The notes beneath the pieces were generated by a model. The model was not told the origin of the DNA. It made no database searches and was given only the letters and a program-made list of their open reading frames with translations. A program made the position numbers and the translations under genes. 64,000 bases of DNA, taken from Algoriphagus aquimarinus. Its GTDB lineage: Bacteria; Bacteroidota; Bacteroidia; Cytophagales; Cyclobacteriaceae. Each line of letters opens with the position of its first letter. The first letter of the stretch is position 1. Below, piece by piece: positions 16,364 to 25,035 of the stretch. Location of the stretch: assembly GCF_900112005.1 (NCBI RefSeq), contig NZ_FOKK01000002.1:1-64000 (forward strand), given 5' to 3'.

Positions 16364-17136
16364 GATCCTATTTCACGGAAAAGGTTAAGGGCATTTTGTT
16401 TTGTTTTCAGAGCTACTTCCTCTTTCGATATCTGAAGGTAATCTCCGATTTTCTCTGCAATAAGCGGCAAATATGCAGGAGAATTTCTTTTGCCTCTAAA
16501 TGGTACTGGAGCAAGATAAGGTGCGTCAGTTTCCAAAACCAAATGATCTATACTGATTTCAGGAATTACCTGATCCAATCCACCATTTTTAAACGTTGCG
16601 ACTCCGCCAATTCCAAGCAGAAAGCCCAAGTCAATAATCTGTTTCGCCTGAGCTAGATTCCCATTGAAGCAGTGAAAAACACCTTTGAGATTCCCATCAC
16701 TGGCCTCCTTTACTATCGCGATAGTTTCGTCCATAGAATCTCTGCAATGAAGTACAATCGGCAAATCCTTTTCTTTAGCCCATCCGATCTGAATCTTTAA
16801 AGCTTCTTTTTGCTGCTCAAAGTAGCTTTTGTCCCAATATAAATCCAGACCAATTTCTCCAACAGCCGCAAACTGGCGCTTATCCAACCAATCCTTCATG
16901 ATTGCTAACTGCTCATGAAAATCTTCCTTCACATCACAAGGATGCAATCCCATCATCGGAATGCATAAACCTGGATATTTCTCTTCACAAGCCAACATCG
17001 CGTCTATGGTTGACACATCCACATTGGGCATGTAAACCCGCTCTATGCCAGCATCTTTAATATCTTGGATCACCTGATCCCGGTCGGATTCAAATTTGGT
17101 TGAATAAATATGTGCGTGTGTCTCTATGTAATGCAT
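16360..17136 (-). CDS. TatD family metal-dependent hydrolase
   Basis: About 258 aa from ATG 17136 (MHYIETHAHIY). Two further in-frame ATGs upstream (17157, 17175) would extend it deeper into the preceding gene. The HxH metal pair is in THAHIY, followed by GEIGLDLYWD, VLHCRDSMDE, GVFHCFNG and VLETDAPYLAP, the complete TatD ligand set. TatD proteins are 3'-5' DNA exonucleases implicated in DNA repair or fragmentation. It overlaps the upstream glycosyltransferase end by 13 bases and the asparaginase start by 4, so the genes are co-translated. Confidence 0.92.
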   Translation of the reverse strand: MHYIETHAHIYSTKFESDRDQVIQDIKDAGIERVYMPNVDVSTIDAMLACEEKYPGLCIPMMGLHPCDVKEDFHEQLAIMKDWLDKRQFAAVGEIGLDLYWDKSYFEQQKEALKIQIGWAKEKDLPIVLHCRDSMDETIAIVKEASDGNLKGVFHCFNGNLAQAKQIIDLGFLLGIGGVATFKNGGLDQVIPEISIDHLVLETDAPYLAPVPFRGKRNSPAYLPLIAEKIGDYLQISKEEVALKTKQNALNLFREIGS

Positions 17137-18242
17137 GGGTATATTCTGGATTTCCATTTCGTCTTGGAAGGCCAAAAATAGTAAAGAATAGTAAGGACGG
17201 TAGTATTGAAATTATAAAAATCAAAAACTAGCAAGTATAACCAATTGATTTTCACGCCCGCTTTGTCGGCAAAGCCAATGAGAAATAGGCCTTGCAAAAG
17301 AATTTTCATCAAAGCTAAACTCATACCCACTAAGGGGTTAAAGGCTATTAAAGCTATAATCCCTACAAAGTACCCAAACTGAAGTCCCAATATCAACTTC
17401 CAATATATCGGTAAAGTCATCACTCCGCTCATCCAACGCTTTCTCTGATTTAGTAGCTTCGAAAAACTAATCTCTGGCTTAGTGAAAGCCAGCATTTCTG
17501 GACATACTTGATGTGCTATCCCAAACCCCTGTCGCTGAATAGCCCGTGAGATTTCAAGATCTTCTGTAAGACAAAAAGGTAACTGCTTAAAACCACCAGA
17601 TTGTTCGTAAGCGAGTTTACTGATCACCATATTGTTCCCCAGGCCAGTAGTTTGAATATTCAGATCTGTTGCTACTTTGACAAAGCCTAGTGTCAGCCAC
17701 CAATCAATCTCTTGAAATTTCCCCATCAAACTCAGCGCTTTCACCTGCGTAATCCCTATCACCAAACCTATATTACCAGTAAACCCATTAACCCCTTCCC
17801 GTAACCAGGCTGGATTCACTTCGCAGTCTGCATCAGTAAAAAAGTAATAATCCCCCTTCGCTTTTTCACCTAAAATCGCCAATGCATTTGCCTTACCATT
17901 TTCATTAAATAGGGCAATTTGGGAAGCGTTAATACTCAAAAAACTGGCATTAGGGTCCCTGCTGCACCAATCTTTCAATATCTGAGCGGTACGATCCGTA
18001 CTTTGATCATCTGCAAACAGAAATTGAACCTTATCTGTTGGATATTCCAAGTGCTCAAAGGATCTCAGAAGATCAGGCAGATCTTTTTCTTCATTTCGAG
18101 CAGCGACAAGAATGGAAATTAGGGGCAGTTCGGAGCTTGATTTAACCTGATTTTGTTTCCAAAAAAAATTTACACGAAAAAGTAGGACAACGAACTGAAC
18201 AAGAATCAGCCCTACTATTCCTATGCAAACCCAGACCATCAC
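17124..18242 (-). CDS. membrane glycosyltransferase, family 2 (second GT of the run)
   Basis: A 372-aa GT-A enzyme with an N-terminal TM segment and about three TM segments at the C-terminus. Catalytic elements are ILVAARNEEKDLP, FADDQSTDRT (first Asp region), YFFTDADCEVNP (DxD), LTEDLEISRAIQRQG (general base ED) and QRKRWMSG (Q-x-x-RW). The last motif is shared with processive synthases such as PgaC and hyaluronan synthase. It probably polymerises or extends a surface glycan. It overlaps the deacetylase stop by 4 bases. Confidence 0.88.
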   Translation of the reverse strand: MMVWVCIGIVGLILVQFVVLLFRVNFFWKQNQVKSSSELPLISILVAARNEEKDLPDLLRSFEHLEYPTDKVQFLFADDQSTDRTAQILKDWCSRDPNASFLSINASQIALFNENGKANALAILGEKAKGDYYFFTDADCEVNPAWLREGVNGFTGNIGLVIGITQVKALSLMGKFQEIDWWLTLGFVKVATDLNIQTTGLGNNMVISKLAYEQSGGFKQLPFCLTEDLEISRAIQRQGFGIAHQVCPEMLAFTKPEISFSKLLNQRKRWMSGVMTLPIYWKLILGLQFGYFVGIIALIAFNPLVGMSLALMKILLQGLFLIGFADKAGVKINWLYLLVFDFYNFNTTVLTILYYFWPSKTKWKSRIYPCIT

Positions 18243-18865
18243 AAGGTAGATGTCGTCCAGCCCATATCCTGAATGTGATCCAGGTACTGAGGTAAAATCT
18301 TCGGTAAAACTTCCTTAGTCCTTAATTGATCGTGAAAGACGGCGATAGATCCCGCTTTAGAATGCTGTATTGATTTTCTCAAGACCAACTCAGGTTTCAA
18401 CCTTTCATCATAATCGCCTGAAAGCATATTCCACATCACCACTTCATGAAATCTCGAAACTTCCGATGCCTGACTGGATTTAATCAAACCATAAGGAGGT
18501 CGAAACAATTTTGTCTTCACGCCCAACTCGTCCTCCAAAACCTTATCACACAAATCTATATTCTCGAGGTAAGCAGAAGTCTCTGTTTTCCACCCATTCA
18601 GATGATTGAAGGTATGATTACCTAACTTGTGACCTTCAGAAATCAGCTCCTGAGCAAGTGTGGGGTTTTTTCGAATATTATCACCAACCACAAAAAAAGT
18701 GGCTTTTTGACTTCTTTTCGCCAGTTCTTTCAACACATAATCTGTAACACCAGGTACTGGTCCATCATCAAATGTGAGATAAATTTTACTTTCTTCTTTT
18801 CCCTTGTGCCAAAGTCGCTTAGGAAAAAGTCGCTGTAAAAGAAAAGGAATTGTGTGCCAAATCAT
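18239..18865 (-). CDS. polysaccharide deacetylase (NodB homology domain)
   Basis: A 208-aa carbohydrate esterase 4 domain. Motifs are YLTFDDGPVPG (catalytic base Asp and metal Asp), GNHTFNHLNGW (H-x3-H metal pair), LFRPPYGLIKSS (arginine and PPYG), and AVFHDQ near the end, equivalent to the motif with the catalytic His. It would remove N-acetyl groups from a GlcNAc-type polymer or peptidoglycan. No clear signal peptide, although the N-terminus (IWHTIPFLLQRLF) is hydrophobic and may anchor it. The adjacent GT2 genes suggest the substrate is the polymer they make. Confidence 0.9.
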   Translation of the reverse strand: MIWHTIPFLLQRLFPKRLWHKGKEESKIYLTFDDGPVPGVTDYVLKELAKRSQKATFFVVGDNIRKNPTLAQELISEGHKLGNHTFNHLNGWKTETSAYLENIDLCDKVLEDELGVKTKLFRPPYGLIKSSQASEVSRFHEVVMWNMLSGDYDERLKPELVLRKSIQHSKAGSIAVFHDQLRTKEVLPKILPQYLDHIQDMGWTTSTL

Positions 18866-18866
18866 C

Positions 18867-20078
18867 CTATTGAAATCTTAAACTAAGCAAGGTCAAATCA
18901 TCCCGTAAAGGAACGTCTTTCGAAAATTCCTTAATTTTCTTCAAGAACTTTCGATGAAAATCATCCGGGTCCATAATCATATGCTTATCTACAAATTTCT
19001 CCAATCGCTCCTCCCCATACTCCTCCTCAAATGGATTCATCGCTTCCGTCAATCCATCAGTATATAAGTGTAAAGAGAATTTTTGAAGATTTTCCCGCTT
19101 ACCTATCTCCAAGAATGGCAGCTCATCGAAGGCTCCCAGAATAGTTGTCCCCGCATGAAGACTTTCACATTTTTTGGTCTCTTCTCGGCAGAGCAAAGGT
19201 GGATTATGCCCAGCATTCACATAAGTTAGTTCCCGAGTTTTAAAATTGAAATGCCCCAAAAAGAAAGTAATAAAGCGTTCACCGTGGGTATTTTCATACA
19301 AGGTGTAATTCAGTTGATTCACTACCATTTCCAAATCAGCATCGCTTCGCAAAAGCGTTCGCAAAGCAGCTTGGAAATTTGACATCAGCAGAGCCGCTGA
19401 GATCCCTTTGCCCGACACATCAGCGACACAGAAATAGACCTCATCTTTGGATTTGCGAATCAGATCGTAATAATCGCCACCCACCATACTGTGTGGTAGG
19501 TAAGTGACTTTCGCCTTCATCTCTTTATCCACAGGCAGTTCAGCAGGAAAAAGCATTTGCTGTACCTGAGATGCAATAGCAACTTCCCTATTCAGAATCT
19601 CTTGCTCCAACTGCTTTCTGGCAAATCGCTTATTCTCCAAAGCCACTACCAGAATATTGGTCAATGCTTGCGTGAAATTCAGATCTAAATCCAAGCTTTG
19701 ATCCTTTCTACGCAGAAAGAGAATCGCCAGCATCTTGTCTTTATGATAAACAGGCAAATAGGTTTCCAACTCCTCAAAGGAATATTCTTCCTCCAACTCT
19801 AACCTAAGCTCACCGGTAGATTTCTCATCCACCACCTGATCAGCCGAAATCAGCATAGGAACATTCCCTTTCACGCCGTGTGAAATCTTATTCTCGAAAG
19901 CCCCTTCCTTTGCCACATAGAGTATCAGCGCTTTGATATTCAGATGCACTAAGCAGGTAAACTTGAAAATATTGAGCAAGATCGCCTCAGACTGATTCTC
20001 ATTAATTGCCTGGGTAATCTCCAGCAGAGATTTCAGCTGCAGTTCCTTGCGTTGATATTTGTGTATTTCTGTGGTCAA
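18867..20078 (-). CDS. GAF-PP2C protein serine/threonine phosphatase (RsbU/SpoIIE type)
   Basis: A 403-aa protein. Residues ~10-150 look like a GAF-type sensor domain, a helical linker follows (LEQEILNREVAIASQVQQMLFP), and residues ~170-403 form a SpoIIE-type PP2C domain. Metal-site motifs are visible: MVGGDYYDL, FCVADVSGKGISAALLMS, YTDGLTEAMN and RDDLTLLSLRF. Such phosphatases usually dephosphorylate an anti-sigma antagonist or STAS protein. No STAS partner is within the window. Being between glycosyltransferase genes with 1-2 base gaps suggests it controls the envelope output of this operon. Confidence 0.9.
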   Translation of the reverse strand: MTTEIHKYQRKELQLKSLLEITQAINENQSEAILLNIFKFTCLVHLNIKALILYVAKEGAFENKISHGVKGNVPMLISADQVVDEKSTGELRLELEEEYSFEELETYLPVYHKDKMLAILFLRRKDQSLDLDLNFTQALTNILVVALENKRFARKQLEQEILNREVAIASQVQQMLFPAELPVDKEMKAKVTYLPHSMVGGDYYDLIRKSKDEVYFCVADVSGKGISAALLMSNFQAALRTLLRSDADLEMVVNQLNYTLYENTHGERFITFFLGHFNFKTRELTYVNAGHNPPLLCREETKKCESLHAGTTILGAFDELPFLEIGKRENLQKFSLHLYTDGLTEAMNPFEEEYGEERLEKFVDKHMIMDPDDFHRKFLKKIKEFSKDVPLRDDLTLLSLRFQ

Positions 20079-20080
20079 TT

Positions 20081-20332
20081 CTAAAGTGTATTATGTGCCA
20101 TTAAGCCATTTTTTGTTGCCAAAAAATATAAGCCCGTTCCTTCTTTCATGATATCAACCTTTCCAAATCGTTCTGTATCCGGATCATCCAGGCACTTAAT
20201 ATATCCCTGAGAGAATAGCGATTGCAAAGTTGCCAACAGCAACTCCTCTTCCCAATCCAGGGTTTCTAATAGATATCCGTAGGGCTGGACGAAATAGAGC
20301 TCGTCCATCAAGTCAAATTCCTCGTCGTTCAT
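20081..20332 (-). CDS. conserved small acidic protein, partner of PP2C gene
   Basis: An 83-aa protein, not recognised by name. It begins with MNDEEFDLMDELYFVQPYGYLLE and ends around TGLYFLATKNGLMAHNTL. The first half looks like a short winged-helix-like or adaptor helix pair (LDWEEELLLATLQSLFSQGYIKCL), perhaps a small regulatory domain. It has 3 bases to the GT2 stop upstream and 2 bases to the PP2C start downstream, implying tight co-expression with the phosphatase. No cysteines or membrane segments of note. Confidence 0.75.
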   Translation of the reverse strand: MNDEEFDLMDELYFVQPYGYLLETLDWEEELLLATLQSLFSQGYIKCLDDPDTERFGKVDIMKEGTGLYFLATKNGLMAHNTL

Positions 20333-20335
20333 GAT

Positions 20336-21466
20336 TTAATTTTCAGATTCTAAATTAACACTTCTCCCGTTACCCCTGCCTTTCCAAGTAAACTTTCCAT
20401 TCAAAGCTCCAATCCCAACTCGTAAAACATAGAATGGATGTACAAATGAAGTTTGAATTATTGAGAGGTTTCTCTGTAGCCTGTTAAAATTTTTCAGGAC
20501 CTTACTTAAGCTGATTTTTTCAGCAAATACTTTAATCAGCCAAACTAGTCCAAAGGCAAGAATTCCTTTTCCGCCAAGGGAAATCAAATAAAAGCTACCG
20601 ACCCAAATCATTTGAATCATAAACAGCAAAGCGGCTGTCATAGCATGTGAAAGAGAAAAATGTGCTTTCCACTTACTTGCCCAGCGTATGCGCTGATTGA
20701 TCAATGACGACCAAGTAGACTCTGGATTTGTAGTGACCAAAATATCAGGTGAAGTCAAATACGTACAAGCATCTGTGCCGTACATTTTGTGGATTTTCTT
20801 AAGTAAAAACTCATCATCACCCGAAGCAAAATCTCGATTTCCTTCGTATCCACGTACTTTCTCAAAAGCAGTCTTCCTGTAGGCCAGATTTGCTCCGCTA
20901 CACATCAGTGGCTCCTTCTTCGCAAAAGAGTACTTAGTCATTAATAGTATACTTGCCCAATCAAGAGCTTGAAATGCATCCAAAAATCTACCCTTTACCT
21001 CCACTATAACAGCTCCTGCTACCAATTGGATTTTCGGATCTTGGAAAGGCAAAACCATGTGTTCCACCCAATCTTTAGGAAAATGACAATCGGCATCTGA
21101 GCACAGAACAATTTCTCCAGAAGCCATCTTCACTCCAAATTCTAAAGCGCTCTTCTTGCCGTCATTTGGACTTTGTAGAACTTTAACGTTCTGATTTTCT
21201 TTAAAGTACTGTTCCAATAGCTGTAATGAACCATCCACAGAATGATCATCAAGTAACAAAACTTCAATACTTGGATACCCGAGTTGATTAATATTTCTAC
21301 ACAAACTAAGTGCATTCTCCTTTTCATTTCGAAATGGAATAAGGAGTGTTACCCTTGGAGAAAAAGCTTGAAAAAGAGGCAAATCCTCCATTTTTAGCCA
21401 AAATCTACTCACCCACCAAAGCAATGTGAAGTAACTCAGAGACCAGATCAGGTAAAAACTTAGCAT
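20336..21466 (-). CDS. membrane glycosyltransferase, family 2 (first GT of the run)
   Basis: About 376 aa from ATG 21466. The in-frame ATG at 21502 would overlap the divergent ruvC start. An N-terminal TM segment (LIWSLSYFTLLWWVSRFW) precedes a GT-A domain with LIPFRNEKENA, LLLDDHSVDGS, LCSDADCHFPKDW (DxD), FASGDDEFLLKKI (acidic base) and QRIRWASKWKAH (QxxRW). C-terminal TM segments follow. It is the promoter-proximal gene of the glycan run; similarity to the second GT2 suggests they act on the same product. Confidence 0.88.
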   Translation of the reverse strand: MLSFYLIWSLSYFTLLWWVSRFWLKMEDLPLFQAFSPRVTLLIPFRNEKENALSLCRNINQLGYPSIEVLLLDDHSVDGSLQLLEQYFKENQNVKVLQSPNDGKKSALEFGVKMASGEIVLCSDADCHFPKDWVEHMVLPFQDPKIQLVAGAVIVEVKGRFLDAFQALDWASILLMTKYSFAKKEPLMCSGANLAYRKTAFEKVRGYEGNRDFASGDDEFLLKKIHKMYGTDACTYLTSPDILVTTNPESTWSSLINQRIRWASKWKAHFSLSHAMTAALLFMIQMIWVGSFYLISLGGKGILAFGLVWLIKVFAEKISLSKVLKNFNRLQRNLSIIQTSFVHPFYVLRVGIGALNGKFTWKGRGNGRSVNLESEN

Positions 21467-21487
21467 GTTTTGGGCTAACTTGCGGGG

Positions 21488-22063
21488 GTGAGCAAAGAAC
21501 AAGAAAAAGCACCAAAGGAAAAAATCATTTTAGGCATAGATCCAGGTACCAACGTGATGGGTTATGGAGTGATTTTGACAGAAGGCAAAAAGTACAAACT
21601 CCTACAATACGGCGTAATTCATCTTAAAAAGTATGAAACGCATGAATTAAAACTTAAGAAAATTTTTGAACGAATCACAGGAATTTTGGAAGAATTCATG
21701 CCTGACAGTGTGGCTTTGGAAGCTCCATTTTTCGGCGTGAATGTGCAATCCATGCTCAAGCTAGGACGAGCGCAAGGTGTTGCGATGGCAGCAGCTTTGG
21801 CCAGAGATATTCCTATCACAGAGTATTCTCCTAAAAAAGTGAAGCAGTCAGTAACAGGAAACGGTAATGCGTCCAAAGAGCAAGTTGCAGCTATGCTTCA
21901 GACACTTTTCTCCATAACTGAGCTCCCAAAAATGCTAGATGCCACGGATGCTTTGGCTGTGGCACTTTGTCACCATTTTCACGACGGAAGAATTCAGACT
22001 AAGGGAAGAAATGCAGGCTGGAAGTCTTTTATTGAAGAAAATCCAGATCGATTGAAAAAATAA
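21488..22063 (+). CDS. ruvC: Holliday junction resolvase RuvC
   Basis: A 191-aa RNase-H-fold endonuclease that cleaves Holliday junctions with RuvAB. All four catalytic acids are seen: Asp in ILGIDPGTN near residue 18, Glu in VALEAPFFG near 75, and the Asp pair in [14 protein letters not shown] near 150. It starts at GTG 21488, divergent from and close to the GT2 gene. The N-terminal 12 residues (lysine- and glutamate-rich) precede the usual family start. Length is slightly above the E. coli 173 aa. Confidence 0.95.
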   Translation: MSKEQEKAPKEKIILGIDPGTNVMGYGVILTEGKKYKLLQYGVIHLKKYETHELKLKKIFERITGILEEFMPDSVALEAPFFGVNVQSMLKLGRAQGVAMAAALARDIPITEYSPKKVKQSVTGNGNASKEQVAAMLQTLFSITELPKMLDATDALAVALCHHFHDGRIQTKGRNAGWKSFIEENPDRLKK

Positions 22064-22096
22064 AAGCCCGGCAAATCACCGAGCTTTACTAGTCAT
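22061..22096. terminator. probable shared terminator between ruvC and an OMP gene
   Basis: A bulged stem AAAGC-C-CGG / CCG-A-GCTTT immediately after the ruvC stop. It is weak and lacks a long T-run, but is placed between convergent genes. Confidence 0.4.
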
Positions 22097-22114
22097 TCTA
22101 ATGTTGAAAATCAA

Positions 22115-22660
22115 TTAGAGATCTATCCCAAGTGAAAATTTCAATACATTATTTTTAACATCTTGATCAAAGTAATTCAAGCTCTGAAGACCAAAGTCAT
22201 AACTCACCTGAGCATTCAAATTCAAAGGCAACTTCACACCCACACCTACTACACCTGAGATATCATATGCCTTAATTGCTTCTGTGCTTGTTGAAGTGTC
22301 CCCTCCATTTTCATACTTTCTTGAAAGCAAAGCAGATCCTTGAGGTCCTGCAAAAACGTTCACACTTGGCAGGAAATTCACTCGAAGAAGAACCGGCAGA
22401 TCGATGTAATTTAAACGTTCAGTAATTTCTCCAGCTGCCCCTTGGTCAACCATGTATCCTTTTTGAGAAAACTGAAGTCCTGATTCTAAGGATATCAGAC
22501 CCAAATCCTTTCGATAATAAGTTCCTGCATGAAAACCTCCAATCGCATCAGAACCGAAATCTGAGAAATTAGCACTACTATAGCCTGCTCTTACTCCAAA
22601 TTGTGCATTTGCAGTACTGAAGAGCCCGAAGGCAAAGAATAAAACCAGTAACTTTTTCAT
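22115..22660 (-). CDS. outer-membrane beta-barrel protein (PorT-like)
   Basis: A 181-aa protein with a signal peptide (LLVLFFAFGLFSTANAQ, cleavage after Ala19). Alternating beta-strands such as FGVRAGYSSANF, YRKDLGLISLESGLQFSQKGY, LNYIDLPVLLRVNFLP and VGVGVKLPLNLNAQVSYDFGLQ follow, and the chain ends in a hydrophobic strand. This is the 'outer membrane beta-barrel/porin family' pattern common in Bacteroidota. Specific function is unknown. Confidence 0.85.
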   Translation of the reverse strand: MKKLLVLFFAFGLFSTANAQFGVRAGYSSANFSDFGSDAIGGFHAGTYYRKDLGLISLESGLQFSQKGYMVDQGAAGEITERLNYIDLPVLLRVNFLPSVNVFAGPQGSALLSRKYENGGDTSTSTEAIKAYDISGVVGVGVKLPLNLNAQVSYDFGLQSLNYFDQDVKNNVLKFSLGIDL

Positions 22661-22838
22661 ATGTTAAAATTGTTTGATGAGTTTAATTGTTAAAATTCAA
22701 ATCTTAATACATTTATTTAAATCGATATTTTCAGGAATATTGTAACTGTTACTTCACTTCTCTTTAAATTAACTTGGTAAAACTAATTGAAGGATTGCTA
22801 CCCTAGTTCAGCAACCTAAATTTTTTAGTAACTAACAA

Positions 22839-23402
22839 ATGGAAAATTTCTCAAGCCTATTTAGCAAATTTCCGACCACAAGTGATGAAGCAAAAGCTGC
22901 TTTTGCAAATCATCTGGAAGAGTTTGAAGTAGAAAAAGGCTTTTTATTGGAAAAAGAAGGTCAAGTAAGTAAGTACCTCTACTTCGTAGCGAAAGGGTCT
23001 GCAAGGAGCTATTACATCCGCGACAACAGGGACATCACTGTCTCATTTACTCTGGATGAGGAATTTGTAACAGCAATGCATTCTTTTATCACCAGAAAAC
23101 CATCCTATGAAAACATTGAGACGATGGAGAAAAGCAAGGTTTTCAAAATCTCCTACGAAGGTCTTCAATCTTGCTTTCTAGATTTCCCGGAATTGGAACG
23201 AGCCTATCGTATGATTTTGGAGCAATATTATATTGTACTCGAAGAGCAACAGATATTCAACAAATTCAAAACAGCTAGGGAAAGATACCTCGAACTGATG
23301 CAATATCGTCCCAAAGTGATCCATAGGGCATCCGTCGGCCAAATCGCTTCTTTTCTGGATATGACTATAGAAACTCTCAGTCGGATCCGAGCAAGAATCT
23401 AA
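22839..23402 (+). CDS. Crp/Fnr family transcriptional regulator
   Basis: A 187-aa protein with a cyclic-nucleotide-binding-type beta-barrel (residues ~20-110, including LEKEGQVSKYLYFVAKGSARSYY) and the dimerisation helix (YRMILEQYYIVLEEQQIF). It ends with a winged helix-turn-helix (VGQIASFLDMTIETLSRIRARI). The phosphate-binding cassette of true cAMP receptors (RxSA) is absent, so the ligand, if any, is probably not cAMP. Cysteines for an Fe-S cluster are also absent. Targets are unknown. Confidence 0.88.
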   Translation: MENFSSLFSKFPTTSDEAKAAFANHLEEFEVEKGFLLEKEGQVSKYLYFVAKGSARSYYIRDNRDITVSFTLDEEFVTAMHSFITRKPSYENIETMEKSKVFKISYEGLQSCFLDFPELERAYRMILEQYYIVLEEQQIFNKFKTARERYLELMQYRPKVIHRASVGQIASFLDMTIETLSRIRARI

Positions 23403-23428
23403 AGTATCATATCAGATATACCGAATTC

Positions 23429-23968
23429 TTAGGACCCACTTCCCTTAAACTGATCTTCTTTATAAGCGAAGAGTACGTTGAAAGTAGTAAGCGAACCGTA
23501 GCAACGGGTAATATACTGCTGCAATCCAACTCGATCTTCATCATCTAATTTTGGATGATTGTTGATGTTTTGCTCTAACACACGAAGTTTCTCGCGCACC
23601 ATTACAATCTTATGAAAGAAGGTCGCCATCGGAATTTCTTTGGCTTGCAGTGAATCATCATTTGGTTCAAATACCACGTTCCCTCCCATCCATTTTCCAC
23701 CCAGCGGTACAATCGGTGCTCTTTCGGCTGTTTGCATCAGCGCTTCTCGAATCGCTTTCTCCACATCTTTCATCGTGAGCATGGGAAAATCAGGAACTTT
23801 TGCTTCGTCTACCGTGAATCCCTCATAGTCTCTAGCGAGTGTTTTGATCTCTTCGTTGTTATAAAAATAAATTTTGTAAAACGTATCGTCCACAGAAAGA
23901 ATCATTCCTGTGCCGAATTTTGGGTGGGTAAGCTTGCTCCCTGCTGCTAATTCACTTGCTGATGCCAT
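23429..23968 (-). CDS. conserved hypothetical protein with N-terminal Tudor/CarD-like segment
   Basis: A 179-aa cytoplasmic protein. The N-terminus (GSKLTHPKFGTGMILSVDDTFYKIYF) has the 'V-x-H-x-x-FG-x-G-x-V' pattern of small SH3-like/Tudor barrels seen at the C-terminus of UvrD/PcrA and in CarD, often RNA-polymerase- or nucleic-acid-associated. The remainder is helical (KDVEKAIREALMQTAERAP, TFFHKIVMVREKLRVLEQNIN), with YITRCYGSLTTFNVLF near the end. Not recognised as a named family. It is convergent with the Crp/Fnr gene and alone in its transcription unit. Confidence 0.75.
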   Translation of the reverse strand: MASASELAAGSKLTHPKFGTGMILSVDDTFYKIYFYNNEEIKTLARDYEGFTVDEAKVPDFPMLTMKDVEKAIREALMQTAERAPIVPLGGKWMGGNVVFEPNDDSLQAKEIPMATFFHKIVMVREKLRVLEQNINNHPKLDDEDRVGLQQYITRCYGSLTTFNVLFAYKEDQFKGSGS

Positions 23969-24041
23969 TGTAAAAAAAAGGTTTAGACAACCAAAATAAG
24001 GAATTTTACTAAAAGAGAATTAGCAGAGTTGAAAACTGACT

Positions 24042-24073
24042 AAAAAAGAAAGGGGAAGCTGAGCTTCCCCTTT
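24042..24073 (-). terminator. terminator after the 162-aa membrane-anchored protein
   Basis: An 11-bp perfect stem (24049-24059 with 24063-24073), GGGGAAGC/GCTTCCCC core, with a T-run on the minus strand. Confidence 0.88.
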
Positions 24074-24077
24074 GAAA

Positions 24078-24566
24078 TTAATTTTTGCGATCATTTATTT
24101 TCTGAGACCAAGTCTGAGCTAGCTCCCACTCGTTGATCATATAATCACTCTTCTCCTCGTCATATAGATCAATTGTAAGGGGCTTAGTATGTTCATCAAA
24201 TTGATCTAGCACCAAACTGACTTTATTGATGATTTGCCGTTTCTCCTTGCCTGCTTTCGTTTCGCGAAAGTTTCTTATTGGGCGGCAAAGTCGAATATGA
24301 CTCAGGTCTATTTTCTGAACAAGCGTCTCATTCTCCAAAGAGTTCAGAAATAGAAGATGGTTGTTTTCCTGATCCAAACCTATGCAATAAGCTTCGCGCC
24401 AGGTTTCAAAATCTCCTGTCTTAAGATGACTTACTTGCGCCTCAGATTTGAGCTTCTCTTTCAGCAGATTGCCTTTACTCTTTTGTTTTAAGCTATTAAG
24501 AATTAATGGTAGGCACACCATTACAGTCAATGCGACTGATAAGATTATTAATGTTAGTTCACTCAT
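24078..24566 (-). CDS. membrane-anchored hypothetical protein
   Basis: A 162-aa protein with one N-terminal TM segment (LIILSVALTVMVCLPLILNSL) and a cytoplasmic, charged remainder. The soluble part (FETWREAYCIGLDQENNHLLFLNSLENE, IDLSHIRLCRPIRNFRETK) may form a small PH-like or beta-rich domain. Function unknown. It is followed by a strong terminator. Confidence 0.75.
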   Translation of the reverse strand: MSELTLIILSVALTVMVCLPLILNSLKQKSKGNLLKEKLKSEAQVSHLKTGDFETWREAYCIGLDQENNHLLFLNSLENETLVQKIDLSHIRLCRPIRNFRETKAGKEKRQIINKVSLVLDQFDEHTKPLTIDLYDEEKSDYMINEWELAQTWSQKINDRKN

Positions 24567-24657
24567 TATTGTTGGATAGATAAAATGGATAATCAGTCCT
24601 AGCTGACTTAAAGAAGCCAGAAGGATGTAGCAATGTCAACTTGAATTGCGATCCGTT

Positions 24658-25035
24658 TTACCAGAAATAATGGAAGGGGAAAATGATTCTGCTGGCTGTG
24701 AGAGCCCCCAAAATCGGCGTACTCAAAAAAGATGAGTTAACAACTTCAGCATCAGAAGTGCCAAACTTTGGTTTAAAAACTGACGAGAAAAGGACCGGCC
24801 AGTGCCCCGTCCCTGACAGCCAATCCTCATTGGCCTCCTGCCTGCTTACTCTATTCCAATCAGGATTGACACAATGCTGAAAATCAGTAATTGTAGCATC
24901 TCCCTTAGTAATACTATAATAGTCACGGTCACCTAATTCACTTGCAAATACCCGCGCACCTAAACCTGTAGAGGGTAGAATAACCCAAAGCAGCAGGTAA
25001 TAGAATAGGTAAATAAGTGAATTAATTTTCTTCAT
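24658..25035 (-). CDS. hypothetical exported protein (doubtful)
   Basis: A 125-aa open frame with a hydrophobic N-terminus (INSLIYLFYYLLLWVILPSTGLGA), then a low-similarity sequence containing TITDFQHCVNPDWNRVSRQEANEDWLSG and ending ASRIIFPFHYFW. The opposite strand is also open for 65 codons, as expected of a non-coding or repeated element. I have the impression this sequence type recurs in related genomes, perhaps as a dispersed repeat, but could not check. Confidence 0.4.
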   Translation of the reverse strand: MKKINSLIYLFYYLLLWVILPSTGLGARVFASELGDRDYYSITKGDATITDFQHCVNPDWNRVSRQEANEDWLSGTGHWPVLFSSVFKPKFGTSDAEVVNSSFLSTPILGALTASRIIFPFHYFW

